From assembly GCF_009728935.1 (NCBI RefSeq), contig NZ_CP034235.1, forward strand, positions 590,501 to 654,500: a stretch of DNA of 64,000 nucleotides, in the 5' to 3' direction. The position numbers and the translations under genes were made by a program. The notes under the pieces were generated by a model. It was not told the origin of the DNA. It did not search any database and saw nothing but the letters and a program-made list of their open reading frames with translations. This DNA comes from Paenibacillus psychroresistens (GTDB lineage: Bacteria; Bacillota; Bacilli; Paenibacillales; NBRC-103111). Below are positions 34,438-42,422 of this stretch, in pieces. Position 1 is the first letter of the stretch, and the number at the start of each line of letters is the position of its first letter.

Positions 34438-34725
34438 ATGGAATGGTCTGCAATAGCTCAGCTTATTGATCCTAAATTAATTATCGTGGTCGCAGCATGC
34501 TGGGTATTAGGCTTTATTCTAAAACAAACACCAAAGGTAGCAAACTGGTCGATTGTTTTTTATGTTACTTTATTTGCGATTGTATTTGCTGTTTGGATGA
34601 TGGGACCTACTCCTGAGGTGATTTTACAAGGTATTCTATGTGGAGCAGTCTCTGTATATGGCTATGAATTTATCAAATCGCTTAAAGGTGCTCAAGAAGA
34701 AAGTAAGGAGACTGAATACAAATGA
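34438..34725 (+). CDS. Holin (Hol44-like)
   Basis: A 95-residue membrane protein with three hydrophobic segments (about 14-29, 38-56 and 62-78) and a charged C-terminal tail. It contains DPKLIIVVAACWVLG, a pattern I associate with the Hol44 (holin superfamily V) group. It makes membrane lesions so that the endolysin reaches the wall and particles are released. The ribosome site is GGAGG. Its stop overlaps the endolysin ATG by 4 bases. Confidence 0.87.
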   Translation: MEWSAIAQLIDPKLIIVVAACWVLGFILKQTPKVANWSIVFYVTLFAIVFAVWMMGPTPEVILQGILCGAVSVYGYEFIKSLKGAQEESKETEYK

Positions 34726-35297
34726 AACCATTTGAAGCTTATAGAATTACATCTCCTTATGGTCCTCGTCCAGATCCATTCACAGGTAAACCGACATTCC
34801 ATACAGGAATCGACCTGGTGAAGGCGGATAAAGCACCTATTCTGGCGTTTATGTCCGGTGAAGTGGTTCATGCCAAAGAAGGTGTGACAGGCTCGGGTTT
34901 TGGCGGTTTTGGCAATGTTGTTGCGTTGAAAGATTTAAATGGAGCGATTCAATTCTATGCCCATCTATCCAGTATAAGCGTAAAATTAAACCAAAATGTA
35001 GTTGCAGGTCAACAGATTGGACTTCAGGGCAATACAGGACATTCGGCAGGATCGCATTTGCATTTTGAAGTGAGGCTCAAGAATTCATCTGGTTTTGGGT
35101 TTGGATCAAATACTGAACCCACAGCCTATATACAAAAATATAGGAAGGAGGAAGCTGAAATGTCCAAGGATGATGCGAATAAAATTATAGATCAGCTAAA
35201 GATCTTGTGGGGGGCTGAAGTAAACCAAAATAAGAAAAATGAGATTCACCGGCTTGCCAATGTATTGCGAATTGCTTCTGATCAACCCATTCAATAA
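34722..35297 (+). CDS. Endolysin, M23 (LytM-type) peptidase
   Basis: A 191-residue zinc endopeptidase without signal peptide. The LytM signatures are HTGIDL (His27, Asp31), YAHLS and SHLHFEV. M23 enzymes cut peptidoglycan cross-bridges. The extra C-terminus (about 145-191, Lys/Asn/Glu-rich helix) may bind the wall. PBSX uses an amidase (XlyA) at this position, so the endolysin module differs. Last gene of the tailocin; no clear terminator follows before the promoter at 35316. Confidence 0.9.
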   Translation: MKPFEAYRITSPYGPRPDPFTGKPTFHTGIDLVKADKAPILAFMSGEVVHAKEGVTGSGFGGFGNVVALKDLNGAIQFYAHLSSISVKLNQNVVAGQQIGLQGNTGHSAGSHLHFEVRLKNSSGFGFGSNTEPTAYIQKYRKEEAEMSKDDANKIIDQLKILWGAEVNQNKKNEIHRLANVLRIASDQPIQ

Positions 35298-35315
35298 TAT
35301 CGCAGCAAAAAGGTA

Positions 35316-35344
35316 TTGATGACTATTGCTATTTATGATACAAT
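35316..35344 (+). promoter_or_regulatory. Sigma-A-like promoter
   Basis: TTGATG and TACAAT separated by 17 bases, upstream of the secreted protein at 35422. This marks the return to chromosomal genes after the tailocin. Confidence 0.55.
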
Positions 35345-35421
35345 ATGTATTGCTTTGATACAAAATGTAGTAGTTGCGTATCCAACTATCACAAGGATTT
35401 TAAATTAAGAGGAGGAAAATT

Positions 35422-36117
35422 ATGAAGAAAACAACTGTAATCCTGCTGCTGGTTGTTACTGCGATTTTTTCGCTTACAACAGGAGCATTCGCTGCCAGCA
35501 AGCTTACTGTTATTAAGGCCTATTTGAATGGAGAGGTTAAATTCCTTAAAGACGGTGTGAATTGGCGCCCGACGGATGATAAAGGCAATGAGGTTTTGCC
35601 GATTACTTATAATGATAAAACTTATTTGCCGCTTGGTGTTATAGCGAATACTTTTAACATTCCAGTAGGGTATGATATCACTACAAAAACCATTCAGCTA
35701 GGCGAAAAGGCCGAGAATACTACATTATACGGCAAGCAAATAAAAACAGAGCATTCTGCCAATACTTTCTTCGATATCATTGATAAAAAACAGCTTATTT
35801 TCGGAGGGACGCAGTATAATGGAGCGTTCGCTGTAGGCTCAAGCGCGGGCGAGATCTATAATATGACGATTAATTTCGGGCAAAAATATACTAAGCTGCA
35901 TCTTTATTTAGTAGGCAAGGTTAACTCGAAAGCTAAGGTATATAACCTGAATAAACAGCAATTATCTGAGGAAATTACGTTAATAGCAGGTGAAGTTACG
36001 GAAGTAGATGTGGATCTGCAAGGCAGCGAAGGGGTCGTTATTTATCCGTACACGGGTGACTATTCAACTGCTGATTATCCACTTACTTATGTTTTGAAAG
36101 ACAGCTATTTGAAATAA
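35422..36117 (+). CDS. Secreted stalk-domain protein (copper amine oxidase N-terminal-like)
   Basis: A 231-residue exported protein. The signal peptide is cleaved after GAFA (residue about 24). Residues about 28-95 resemble the copper-amine-oxidase N-terminal 'stalk' module common in Paenibacillus surface proteins (ITYNDKTYLPLGVIANTFNIPV). The C-terminal half (about 100-231) is beta-rich with MTINFGQKYTKLHLYLVG, NPCBM-like in style. The ribosome site is GAGGAGG. No catalytic motif is visible. It lies beside the tailocin but has its own promoter. Confidence 0.75.
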   Translation: MKKTTVILLLVVTAIFSLTTGAFAASKLTVIKAYLNGEVKFLKDGVNWRPTDDKGNEVLPITYNDKTYLPLGVIANTFNIPVGYDITTKTIQLGEKAENTTLYGKQIKTEHSANTFFDIIDKKQLIFGGTQYNGAFAVGSSAGEIYNMTINFGQKYTKLHLYLVGKVNSKAKVYNLNKQQLSEEITLIAGEVTEVDVDLQGSEGVVIYPYTGDYSTADYPLTYVLKDSYLK

Positions 36118-36153
36118 AAGTAGAATTTTTCTGAAGATATACTCCGATCTTAT

Positions 36154-36184
36154 AAGAGGGCACCTCATTTGGTGTCTTTTTATA
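36154..36184 (+). terminator. Intrinsic terminator
   Basis: Stem AAGAGGGCACC / GGTGTCTTTT (with G-T pairs) followed by a T run, 40 bases after the secreted protein gene. Confidence 0.7.
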
Positions 36185-36206
36185 TGCAAATATTCACTGA
36201 CCGATA

Positions 36207-36235
36207 TTGTCAGGATAAATCGTTTATAATAAAAT
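36207..36235 (+). promoter_or_regulatory. Sigma-A-like promoter for the DUF6157-like gene
   Basis: TTGTCA and TAAAAT with a 17-base spacer, followed 19 bases later by the ATG at 36254. The ribosome site GCGAGGTGG lies between. Confidence 0.5.
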
Positions 36236-36253
36236 TATAAGCGAGGTGGACAT

Positions 36254-36697
36254 ATGTCAATTGAAGAAACGAAGACAATTACAGATACATTTGTGCGTGT
36301 TTCTCCAGATAGTTCAGCAGAGCATAGCAGGGTTCCCATCAGTAAGAATGAAACGAAATCCGTCCATCAGATCCAATACGAGCTTTTGACTGAACGCCCC
36401 TATTACTATACACATGAGGAATTAATTTTCCAGGTACATCTTAGACACAAAAGTATCCCGACAGACGATCCCGAAATATCTCTGGAAAGTGTTCGCGAGC
36501 AGCTTTTCTCCAAGTCACATGCCTGTCTCCGAGCATCCATGCTTCCCAAACAATATGGCTGGGGCGTGCATTATGATGCGAAGGGCCGGATTGCCCTTTA
36601 TGGTATGGAATCACCGGAATATAGCGAATTTCTAGAGAACAATGAGGACAAACTAACCATTCATAATGCCATGCGCAACAAACGTGCAAGCAAGTAA
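36254..36697 (+). CDS. DUF6157-like hypothetical protein
   Basis: A 147-residue soluble protein with TFVRVSPDSSAEHSRVP, SVHQIQYELLTERPYYYTHEELIFQVHLRHK, and a C-terminal LPKQYGWGVHYDAKGRIALYGMES block. These match my memory of the DUF6157 family, uncharacterised proteins of about 140 residues. No catalytic motif or signal peptide. Monocistronic, with its own promoter and terminator. Confidence 0.8.
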   Translation: MSIEETKTITDTFVRVSPDSSAEHSRVPISKNETKSVHQIQYELLTERPYYYTHEELIFQVHLRHKSIPTDDPEISLESVREQLFSKSHACLRASMLPKQYGWGVHYDAKGRIALYGMESPEYSEFLENNEDKLTIHNAMRNKRASK

Positions 36698-36723
36698 GGT
36701 CGCTTACTCAATCTAAAAAGTTC

Positions 36724-36761
36724 GCCCACTCAATCTTTTTAGATTGAATGGGCCTTTTTTT
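36724..36761 (+). terminator. Strong intrinsic terminator
   Basis: A 13-bp stem GCCCACTCAATCT / AGATTGAATGGGC with one mismatch, a TTTT loop and a run of seven T. An upstream copy of ACTCAATCTAAAAAG (from about 36705) could pair alternatively. Confidence 0.9.
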
Positions 36762-36876
36762 GGTTAAGATATGGTAAACCTTTATGATTTATAGTATTAA
36801 TTCCGATATAAATATTGCATATCATAGCGAAAGTATTCTAAAATATGTTTTATAAACCTCAAAGGAGTTCACATTA

Positions 36877-37698
36877 ATGAAGCTTACGCAGGAGCAACGA
36901 ATTACTTTACACGGCTTTAATAATCTTACTAAATCATTGAGCTTTAATATGTACGATATTTGCTACACGCGAACCAAAGAAGAGCGAGAAGCCTACTTGG
37001 AATATATTGATGAACAGTATAATGCAGATCGCTTAACCAACATACTTACAACGGTATCGGATATTATTGGTGCCCACGTATTGAATATTGCAAAACAAGA
37101 TTATTACCCTCAAGGAGCCAGTGTTACAATGCTGGTTTCAGAAGGACCTATCGAAACAGCTCCAACAGAATCCTTCGAAGAGTCACCGGGTCCAATACCA
37201 GAAACAGTGGTCATGCACCTTAACAAAAGCCATATCACCGTGCATACTTATCCCGAATACCATCCAGATGAAGGAATTAGCACATTCCGAGCTGATATCG
37301 ACGTATCGACCTGTGGTGAAATTTCACCGCTTAAGGCGTTGAATTATTTGATAAACTCATTTGATACAGATATTATGACCATGGATTATAGAGTGAGAGG
37401 CTTCACAAGAGATATAACCGGGCACAAGCTATTCATAGATCATGACATTCATTCTATCCAAAACTACATTCCGGATGCAATCAAAAACTTGTACGATATG
37501 ATTGATGTAAATGTTTATCAAGAGAATATCTTTCATACCAAAGCTAAGCTGAGAGAGTTCGACCTGAACAATTATCTATTTGGTTACACAAAAGAATCAT
37601 TGAGCAATGCGGAACAAAGGGATATTACTGAAAGTGTTAAATGGGAAATGGATGAAATTTTCTACGGCAAGAATATTGTTTACAGCACTAAAGTTTAA
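36877..37698 (+). CDS. speD: S-adenosylmethionine decarboxylase
   Basis: A 273-residue pyruvoyl-dependent adenosylmethionine decarboxylase of the long bacterial (E. coli SpeD-like) class. It makes the aminopropyl donor for spermidine synthesis. The self-cleavage site is Lys117-Ser118 in [14 protein letters not shown], where Ser118 becomes the pyruvoyl group. The C-terminus carries FYGKNIVY as in E. coli. The ribosome site is AAAGGAG. No spermidine synthase gene is adjacent; the gene is monocistronic with its own terminator. Confidence 0.95.
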   Translation: MKLTQEQRITLHGFNNLTKSLSFNMYDICYTRTKEEREAYLEYIDEQYNADRLTNILTTVSDIIGAHVLNIAKQDYYPQGASVTMLVSEGPIETAPTESFEESPGPIPETVVMHLNKSHITVHTYPEYHPDEGISTFRADIDVSTCGEISPLKALNYLINSFDTDIMTMDYRVRGFTRDITGHKLFIDHDIHSIQNYIPDAIKNLYDMIDVNVYQENIFHTKAKLREFDLNNYLFGYTKESLSNAEQRDITESVKWEMDEIFYGKNIVYSTKV

Positions 37699-37721
37699 CG
37701 CTTAAAATTAATCGTCAATGG

Positions 37722-37752
37722 AGCTTTGACCTCAGGGTCAAGGCTTTTTTTG
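37722..37752 (+). terminator. Intrinsic terminator after speD
   Basis: Stem AGCTTTGACC / GGTCAAGGCT with a short loop, followed by a run of seven T. Confidence 0.85.
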
Positions 37753-38173
37753 TTGTCTAGCGAGTTATGCTCCTCTGTCGGTTATACCGTGTTAAAGGTG
37801 TAATCGACTAACTGGAAAATCTCCCTGTAAAATGATCGCAAATGGATAAAAAGGTTACTTACCGGGAAAAACTCCTTCTATTTCGGCGATTTTTCCGAAA
37901 TTTTAATTCTGGGCTGTTATTAACAGGCGTTTTTCCAGCTAAAGGATCGAAAAAGACATAAAGCAAGAAATTACCAGTACATTTTCCAGCTAAATGAGTG
38001 AATCCAGCCATACAATCACCCGCAAGGTGATTTGTACTGCTCACAAGCAGTGTTCCAACAACCGTATTCACACAATTGATACATCGTTAATAAAACCAAA
38101 CACTTATATATTGCGTACTATATAATTATATGGTATGTATTATATATTAGAATTTTCAAAGGAGCGATTAACG
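37753..38173. repeat. Non-coding region with repeat-like units
   Basis: About 420 bases without a supported gene. The motif TTTTCCAGCTAAA occurs twice (near 37931 and 37985), and CTAACTGGAAAAT near 37807 is its approximate inverse. Similar intergenic blocks around CTGGAAAAA...TTTTTCCAGCTAA are, from memory, scattered in Paenibacillus genomes. A 70-codon minus-strand frame at 37859-38071 is Asn/Arg/Lys-rich without a ribosome site and is not accepted. The last 70 bases are very A/T-rich and include ATATAATTATAT, probably the ppdK promoter area. Confidence 0.45.
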
Positions 38174-40852
38174 ATGGCTGCTAATAAGTATGTGTTTAAC
38201 TTTCAAGAGGGTAATTTAGGAATGAAAAGGTTGCTTGGTGGAAAAGGTGCAAATCTGGCGGAGATGACCGTGGTTGGACTTCCGGTTCCCCCTGGATTTA
38301 CCGTAACTACGGATGCTTGTCGCGCCTACTATAACGCTTTAAGTTTGCCTGATGGACTGATGAAAGAAGTAGCTAATGGAGTTAAAGGCATTGAGCTACA
38401 GAAATCACAGCTTTTTGGTAACGCTGAGGATCCACTGCTCGTTTCGGTTCGTTCAGGCTCAGTCAGCTCGATGCCAGGAATGATGGATACGATTCTTAAT
38501 TTAGGCTTGACTGATATAACAGTTGTAGGCTTAGCCAAAGCAACGAACAATGTAAGCTTCGCATACGATTGCTACCGTCGATTAATCCAGATGTTCGGCA
38601 ATGTTGTGTTTGGGATTGAATCGATCTATTTTGAGAAGCTGCTTCATCAGCTTAAGCGTGAGCTGCAAGTGGAGCAGGATCAGGATGTAACAGCTGAGGG
38701 CTGGAAGCAGCTGATTCTGCAGTTCAAAGCGTGCATTGAACGCCATGCGCGTAAATCCTTTCCGCAGGATGTGAACGACCAGCTTAAGCTGGCGATTGAA
38801 GCGGTATTCCGCAGCTGGAATAACCATCGTGCCCAGGTGTATCGTAGAATCAACCAAATTCCAGATGAGCAAGGGACCGCGGTTAATATTCAAGCGATGG
38901 TTTTTGGCAACCTTGGGCAGGATTGTGGCACGGGAGTTTTATTTACGCGAAATCCATCCACGGGCGCTAAAGTATTATTCGGCGAATACCTGACTAATGC
39001 TCAAGGCGAGGATGTAGTTGCAGGCGTTAGAACTCCGCTGCCAATCAACGAATTGCAGAAGGAAATGCCGGAAGTTTACTCTCGTCTAGTCTCAATTGCT
39101 GAGCAGCTTGAGCTGCATTATCGCGATATGCAGGATATAGAATTCACTGTGGAAAAAAATAAGCTATACATGCTGCAAACCCGAAACGGGAAACGCACAG
39201 CCCAAGCAGCTTTAAAAATAGGTGTAGATTTAGTGCGCGAAAATATAATATCCGTTGAGGAAGCCCTGCAGCGCGTAGAGGTCTCCCACTTGGATATGCT
39301 GTTGCATCCAACTATTGATCCGGAAGCTAAGATTGACGTGGTGGCAACAGGCCTTCCCGCATCCCCAGGAGCCGCATCAGGGCAAGCTGTATTCGATGCG
39401 GATACGGCTGAGCAATGCGCGCGAGCAGGGAAGAAGGTCATTCTGGTTCGTTCGGAAACGAATCCAGAGGATATCCATGGTGTATTAGTCGCTGAAGGCG
39501 TCTTAACAAGCCGCGGAGGCATGACTAGTCACGCAGCAGTTATAGCTCGCGGCATGGGCAAGCCCTGTGTTTGCGGCTGTGATGAAATTGGTGTCGATGC
39601 AGAAGCCAAGCAGTTTACGGCTGGAGATCGTACCATTAATGAAGGCGATTGGATCTCGATCGATGGTGCTACAGGTAGAGTTATCATAGGTATGGTCCAG
39701 CTTAAAGAAGCAGATATGTCCGAGGAATTGGTGCAAATGCTGGAATGGGCGGATGGAGTACGCCAGCTTCAAGTATTCGCTAATGCCGATAGCCCGGAGG
39801 ATGCTGCAAAAGCTAGAGAGCTTGGCGCGCAAGGCATCGGTTTATGTCGCACGGAGCATATGTTTATGTCGGCGCAACGGCTTCCTATCGTTCAGGCGAT
39901 GATCCTCGCAGAATCATTAGTAGAACGCCAAAGCGCGTTGAATAAGCTGCTTCCTATGCAGCAAGCTGACTTCGAAGGTATTTTCACAGCTATGGCTGGG
40001 TTGCCCGTAACCATTCGGTTGCTTGATCCGCCATTACACGAGTTTTTGCCAAACCTAGAAGATCTGGTTAGCCGTCATATTCGCATGACCATTCAAGAAA
40101 CGGAAAGATCCGCTGAGCAAGATGCCTTAGAGAAATTAATCCGTAAAGTAAGATCAATGCATGAAACCAATCCGATGTTAGGTCAGCGCGGATGCCGGCT
40201 CGGTATTCTATTTCCAGAAATATATGAAATGCAGATTGAAGCGATCTTCCGTGCGGTGTTGAGATGCTTAGAAAAAGGAGTCACTGTACTGCCTGAAATC
40301 ATGATTCCACTGGTCAGTCATGCAAACGAGCTGAAAATTTTGCGTGAGCTGGTTGATCATGTGGCTGAGCAAGTGTTGTTAACGCATAAGAATAGCTGCC
40401 CTTATAAAGTAGGCACGATGATTGAGGTTCCGCGCGCAGCTTTAACGGCCAAGAAGATTGCTCCTTACGCAGACTTCTTTTCATTTGGGACGAATGATTT
40501 AACGCAAATGACCTTTGGCTACAGTCGAGATGATGCGGAGGGCAAATTTCTCACGCAATATGTCGACCAAAAGCTTTTGGCAGCCAATCCTTTTCAAGTC
40601 TTGGATCGAGATGGTGTCGGTCAGCTGATTGAGCTTGCCGTTGAGCGTGGGCGTTCAGTGAAACCAAAGCTAAAAACAGGAATCTGCGGTGAGCATGGCG
40701 GCGAGAGAGAATCGATTTTCTTCTGCCATGAGACAGGCTTGAATTATGTTAGCTGTTCGCCTTACAGGGTTCCTTTAGCAAGAATTGCAGCAGCTCAGGC
40801 CAAATTAGTGCTCGGAGATCAGAAAATTGCTATAATGCCGATTGTCTCTTAA
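38174..40852 (+). CDS. ppdK: Pyruvate, phosphate dikinase
   Basis: An 892-residue PPDK interconverting pyruvate, ATP and phosphate with phosphoenolpyruvate, AMP and pyrophosphate. The N-terminal ATP-grasp domain has LLGGKGANLAEM. The swivelling phosphohistidine domain has TSRGGMTSHAAVIARGMGKPC with His453. The C-terminal PEP/pyruvate barrel has GQRGCRLGI, FFSFGTNDLTQMTFG and catalytic Cys838 (GICGEHGG). The ATG at 38174 follows AAAGGAGCG; the in-frame start at 38135 has no site. It heads an operon with a CcpN-like regulator and the PPDK regulatory kinase/phosphorylase. Confidence 0.97.
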   Translation: MAANKYVFNFQEGNLGMKRLLGGKGANLAEMTVVGLPVPPGFTVTTDACRAYYNALSLPDGLMKEVANGVKGIELQKSQLFGNAEDPLLVSVRSGSVSSMPGMMDTILNLGLTDITVVGLAKATNNVSFAYDCYRRLIQMFGNVVFGIESIYFEKLLHQLKRELQVEQDQDVTAEGWKQLILQFKACIERHARKSFPQDVNDQLKLAIEAVFRSWNNHRAQVYRRINQIPDEQGTAVNIQAMVFGNLGQDCGTGVLFTRNPSTGAKVLFGEYLTNAQGEDVVAGVRTPLPINELQKEMPEVYSRLVSIAEQLELHYRDMQDIEFTVEKNKLYMLQTRNGKRTAQAALKIGVDLVRENIISVEEALQRVEVSHLDMLLHPTIDPEAKIDVVATGLPASPGAASGQAVFDADTAEQCARAGKKVILVRSETNPEDIHGVLVAEGVLTSRGGMTSHAAVIARGMGKPCVCGCDEIGVDAEAKQFTAGDRTINEGDWISIDGATGRVIIGMVQLKEADMSEELVQMLEWADGVRQLQVFANADSPEDAAKARELGAQGIGLCRTEHMFMSAQRLPIVQAMILAESLVERQSALNKLLPMQQADFEGIFTAMAGLPVTIRLLDPPLHEFLPNLEDLVSRHIRMTIQETERSAEQDALEKLIRKVRSMHETNPMLGQRGCRLGILFPEIYEMQIEAIFRAVLRCLEKGVTVLPEIMIPLVSHANELKILRELVDHVAEQVLLTHKNSCPYKVGTMIEVPRAALTAKKIAPYADFFSFGTNDLTQMTFGYSRDDAEGKFLTQYVDQKLLAANPFQVLDRDGVGQLIELAVERGRSVKPKLKTGICGEHGGERESIFFCHETGLNYVSCSPYRVPLARIAAAQAKLVLGDQKIAIMPIVS

Positions 40853-40944
40853 TGCAAAGAAGGGTATGATATGGAAAATAGAAGTAAAGATTATGCTTAC
40901 GAAGCGAGTTTCGCTGATGCGAAACTTTAAGGAGATGAAGGGTC

Positions 40945-41589
40945 ATTCAATTATCGCCGCGCCAACTGGAAATTGTACGGATCGTCCAGCTTCATGCTCC
41001 GATCACAGGAGAACAAATTGCAGAGCAATTGGGTACAGGACGACCTACAATTCGTTCCGATTTATCCGTTTTAGTGATGCTGGAATATATTGATGCTAAA
41101 CCGAAGGTGGGTTATTTTCCAATCGGTAAATCGTCGAAGAATCACCAACTGAATCCAAGTATGGTTCGACTTAAGGTCAAGGATGTACAGGCAATGCCTG
41201 TTATTGTAAGGGAAACAGCCACAGTGAACGATGCTGTGGTTACGCTTTTTCTCGAAAATGTGGGGAGCTTAATTGTCGCCGATGCGGAAGGGATCCTGCA
41301 AGGGGTTATTTCACGTAAGGATTTACTGAAGGTGACACTGGGAAATCCAAGTGCATCGACGATGCCAGTTGGCTTAATTATGACCCGCAGACCGAATATA
41401 GTTACCGTTTCCCCAGAGGATGATGTGATCGAAGCCGCAAGAAAAATGATGCATCACCAAGTAGACAGCTTGCCTGTGGTTCTTGTGCATACGAATGATA
41501 AAGGCATTGAATCCTCAGAGGTAATTGGCAGAGTTACGAAATCAACGATGACTCAGATTTTATTGAATTTATTAACAGATGCATATTAA
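40945..41589 (+). CDS. ccpN: CcpN-like repressor (HTH plus two CBS domains), non-standard start
   Basis: About 214 residues: an N-terminal winged helix-turn-helix (LSPRQLEIVRIVQLHAPITG, GEQIAEQLGTGRPTIRSDLSVL) and two CBS domains (GSLIVADAEGILQGVISRKDLL; VDSLPVVLVHTND). This is the CcpN layout; in B. subtilis CcpN represses gluconeogenic genes and is encoded beside yqfL, as here. No ATG, GTG or TTG exists in frame before residue about 29, where the HTH is already half read. A strong AAGGAG lies 7 bases before GTC (40942) and 10 before ATT (40945), so I infer an ATT start, or a mutated GTG to GTC start. Confidence 0.8.
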   Translation: MQLSPRQLEIVRIVQLHAPITGEQIAEQLGTGRPTIRSDLSVLVMLEYIDAKPKVGYFPIGKSSKNHQLNPSMVRLKVKDVQAMPVIVRETATVNDAVVTLFLENVGSLIVADAEGILQGVISRKDLLKVTLGNPSASTMPVGLIMTRRPNIVTVSPEDDVIEAARKMMHHQVDSLPVVLVHTNDKGIESSEVIGRVTKSTMTQILLNLLTDAY

Positions 41590-41600
41590 AGGAGGGGTAG

Positions 41601-42407
41601 ATGGTGTCGCAACTGCAGCAAACGATTACGGTCTGCTCCGATTCTGTTGGGGAAACAGCTGAAACGGTAGTCCATGCGGTCTTGAAGCAATTCAGCAATC
41701 ATGAGATCAAAATAAGGCGAATCGGCCACATCCAGCATGAGGATGAAATTCAAAACATCATGGAAGAGGTTGCCCAGCAAGGTGGATTTGTGGCATACAC
41801 CTTAGTCCAGCCCGAGCTTAGAGAAATGATGAAGCAGGAGTCCATTCGTTTGGGTGTCCGTGCTATTGATATAATGGGGCCGATGATTCAAGCGGTTATT
41901 GATACATTTAATGATGCTCCGAGCAGTAAGCCAGGCTTGCTTCATCAATTGGATGCGGAATATTTTCGGAGAGTGGAAGCTGTGGAATTTGCAGTGAAAA
42001 GCGATGACGGGCGGGATACTTCTTCTTTCTTAAAGGCGGATCTTGTATTAATTGGTGTATCACGTACTTCTAAAACACCTTTGAGTATCTTTCTAGCACA
42101 TAAAGGCTACAAAGTTGCCAACCTGCCGCTTGTTCCTGAGGTTAAGCCACCGAAGGAGCTGTTCTTAGTCCCTTCGAATCGAATTGTTTCACTAGTTATG
42201 GATGCAGATCAGCTGCTGCGTATCCGCTCCGAACGTCTTAAAGCGCTTGGTTTGCCCAATGGCTCTAAGTACGCTGGTATGGAACGAATTCTCGAAGAAC
42301 TGGATTATGCCCATGCGCTTGTTAAGCAGCTAGGCTGTCCGATGATTAATGTAACCGATAAAGCCATTGAAGAAACAGCAGGGATCATACTCGATTATTT
42401 GCAATAA
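41601..42407 (+). CDS. PPDK regulatory kinase/pyrophosphorylase (YqfL, DUF299)
   Basis: A 268-residue bifunctional serine/threonine kinase and phosphorylase that switches PPDK off and on by phosphorylating the residue near its catalytic His. The P-loop-like motif is LIGVSRTSKTPLS (about 150-162); VCSDSVGETAETV opens the protein and MINVTDKAIEETA closes it. The ribosome site is AAAGGAGGGG. It directly follows the CcpN-like gene, and the PPDK substrate is encoded upstream in the same operon. Confidence 0.95.
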   Translation: MVSQLQQTITVCSDSVGETAETVVHAVLKQFSNHEIKIRRIGHIQHEDEIQNIMEEVAQQGGFVAYTLVQPELREMMKQESIRLGVRAIDIMGPMIQAVIDTFNDAPSSKPGLLHQLDAEYFRRVEAVEFAVKSDDGRDTSSFLKADLVLIGVSRTSKTPLSIFLAHKGYKVANLPLVPEVKPPKELFLVPSNRIVSLVMDADQLLRIRSERLKALGLPNGSKYAGMERILEELDYAHALVKQLGCPMINVTDKAIEETAGIILDYLQ

Positions 42408-42422
42408 GCCATAATAACTTGG

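Noticed and set aside
18218..35297. Complete prophage
   Set aside because: No integrase, terminase, portal, capsid or attachment-site repeats were found; gene order fits a headless tail particle.
37859..38071. 70-codon minus-strand ORF between speD and ppdK
   Set aside because: No ribosome site, odd composition, and it runs through the repeat-like non-coding block.
40842..41093. ORF overlapping the start of the CcpN-like gene in another frame
   Set aside because: The real HTH sequence lies in the frame that continues to 41589; this frame gives no recognisable protein. An ATG at 40935 in it directly abuts the AAGGAG and is unusable.
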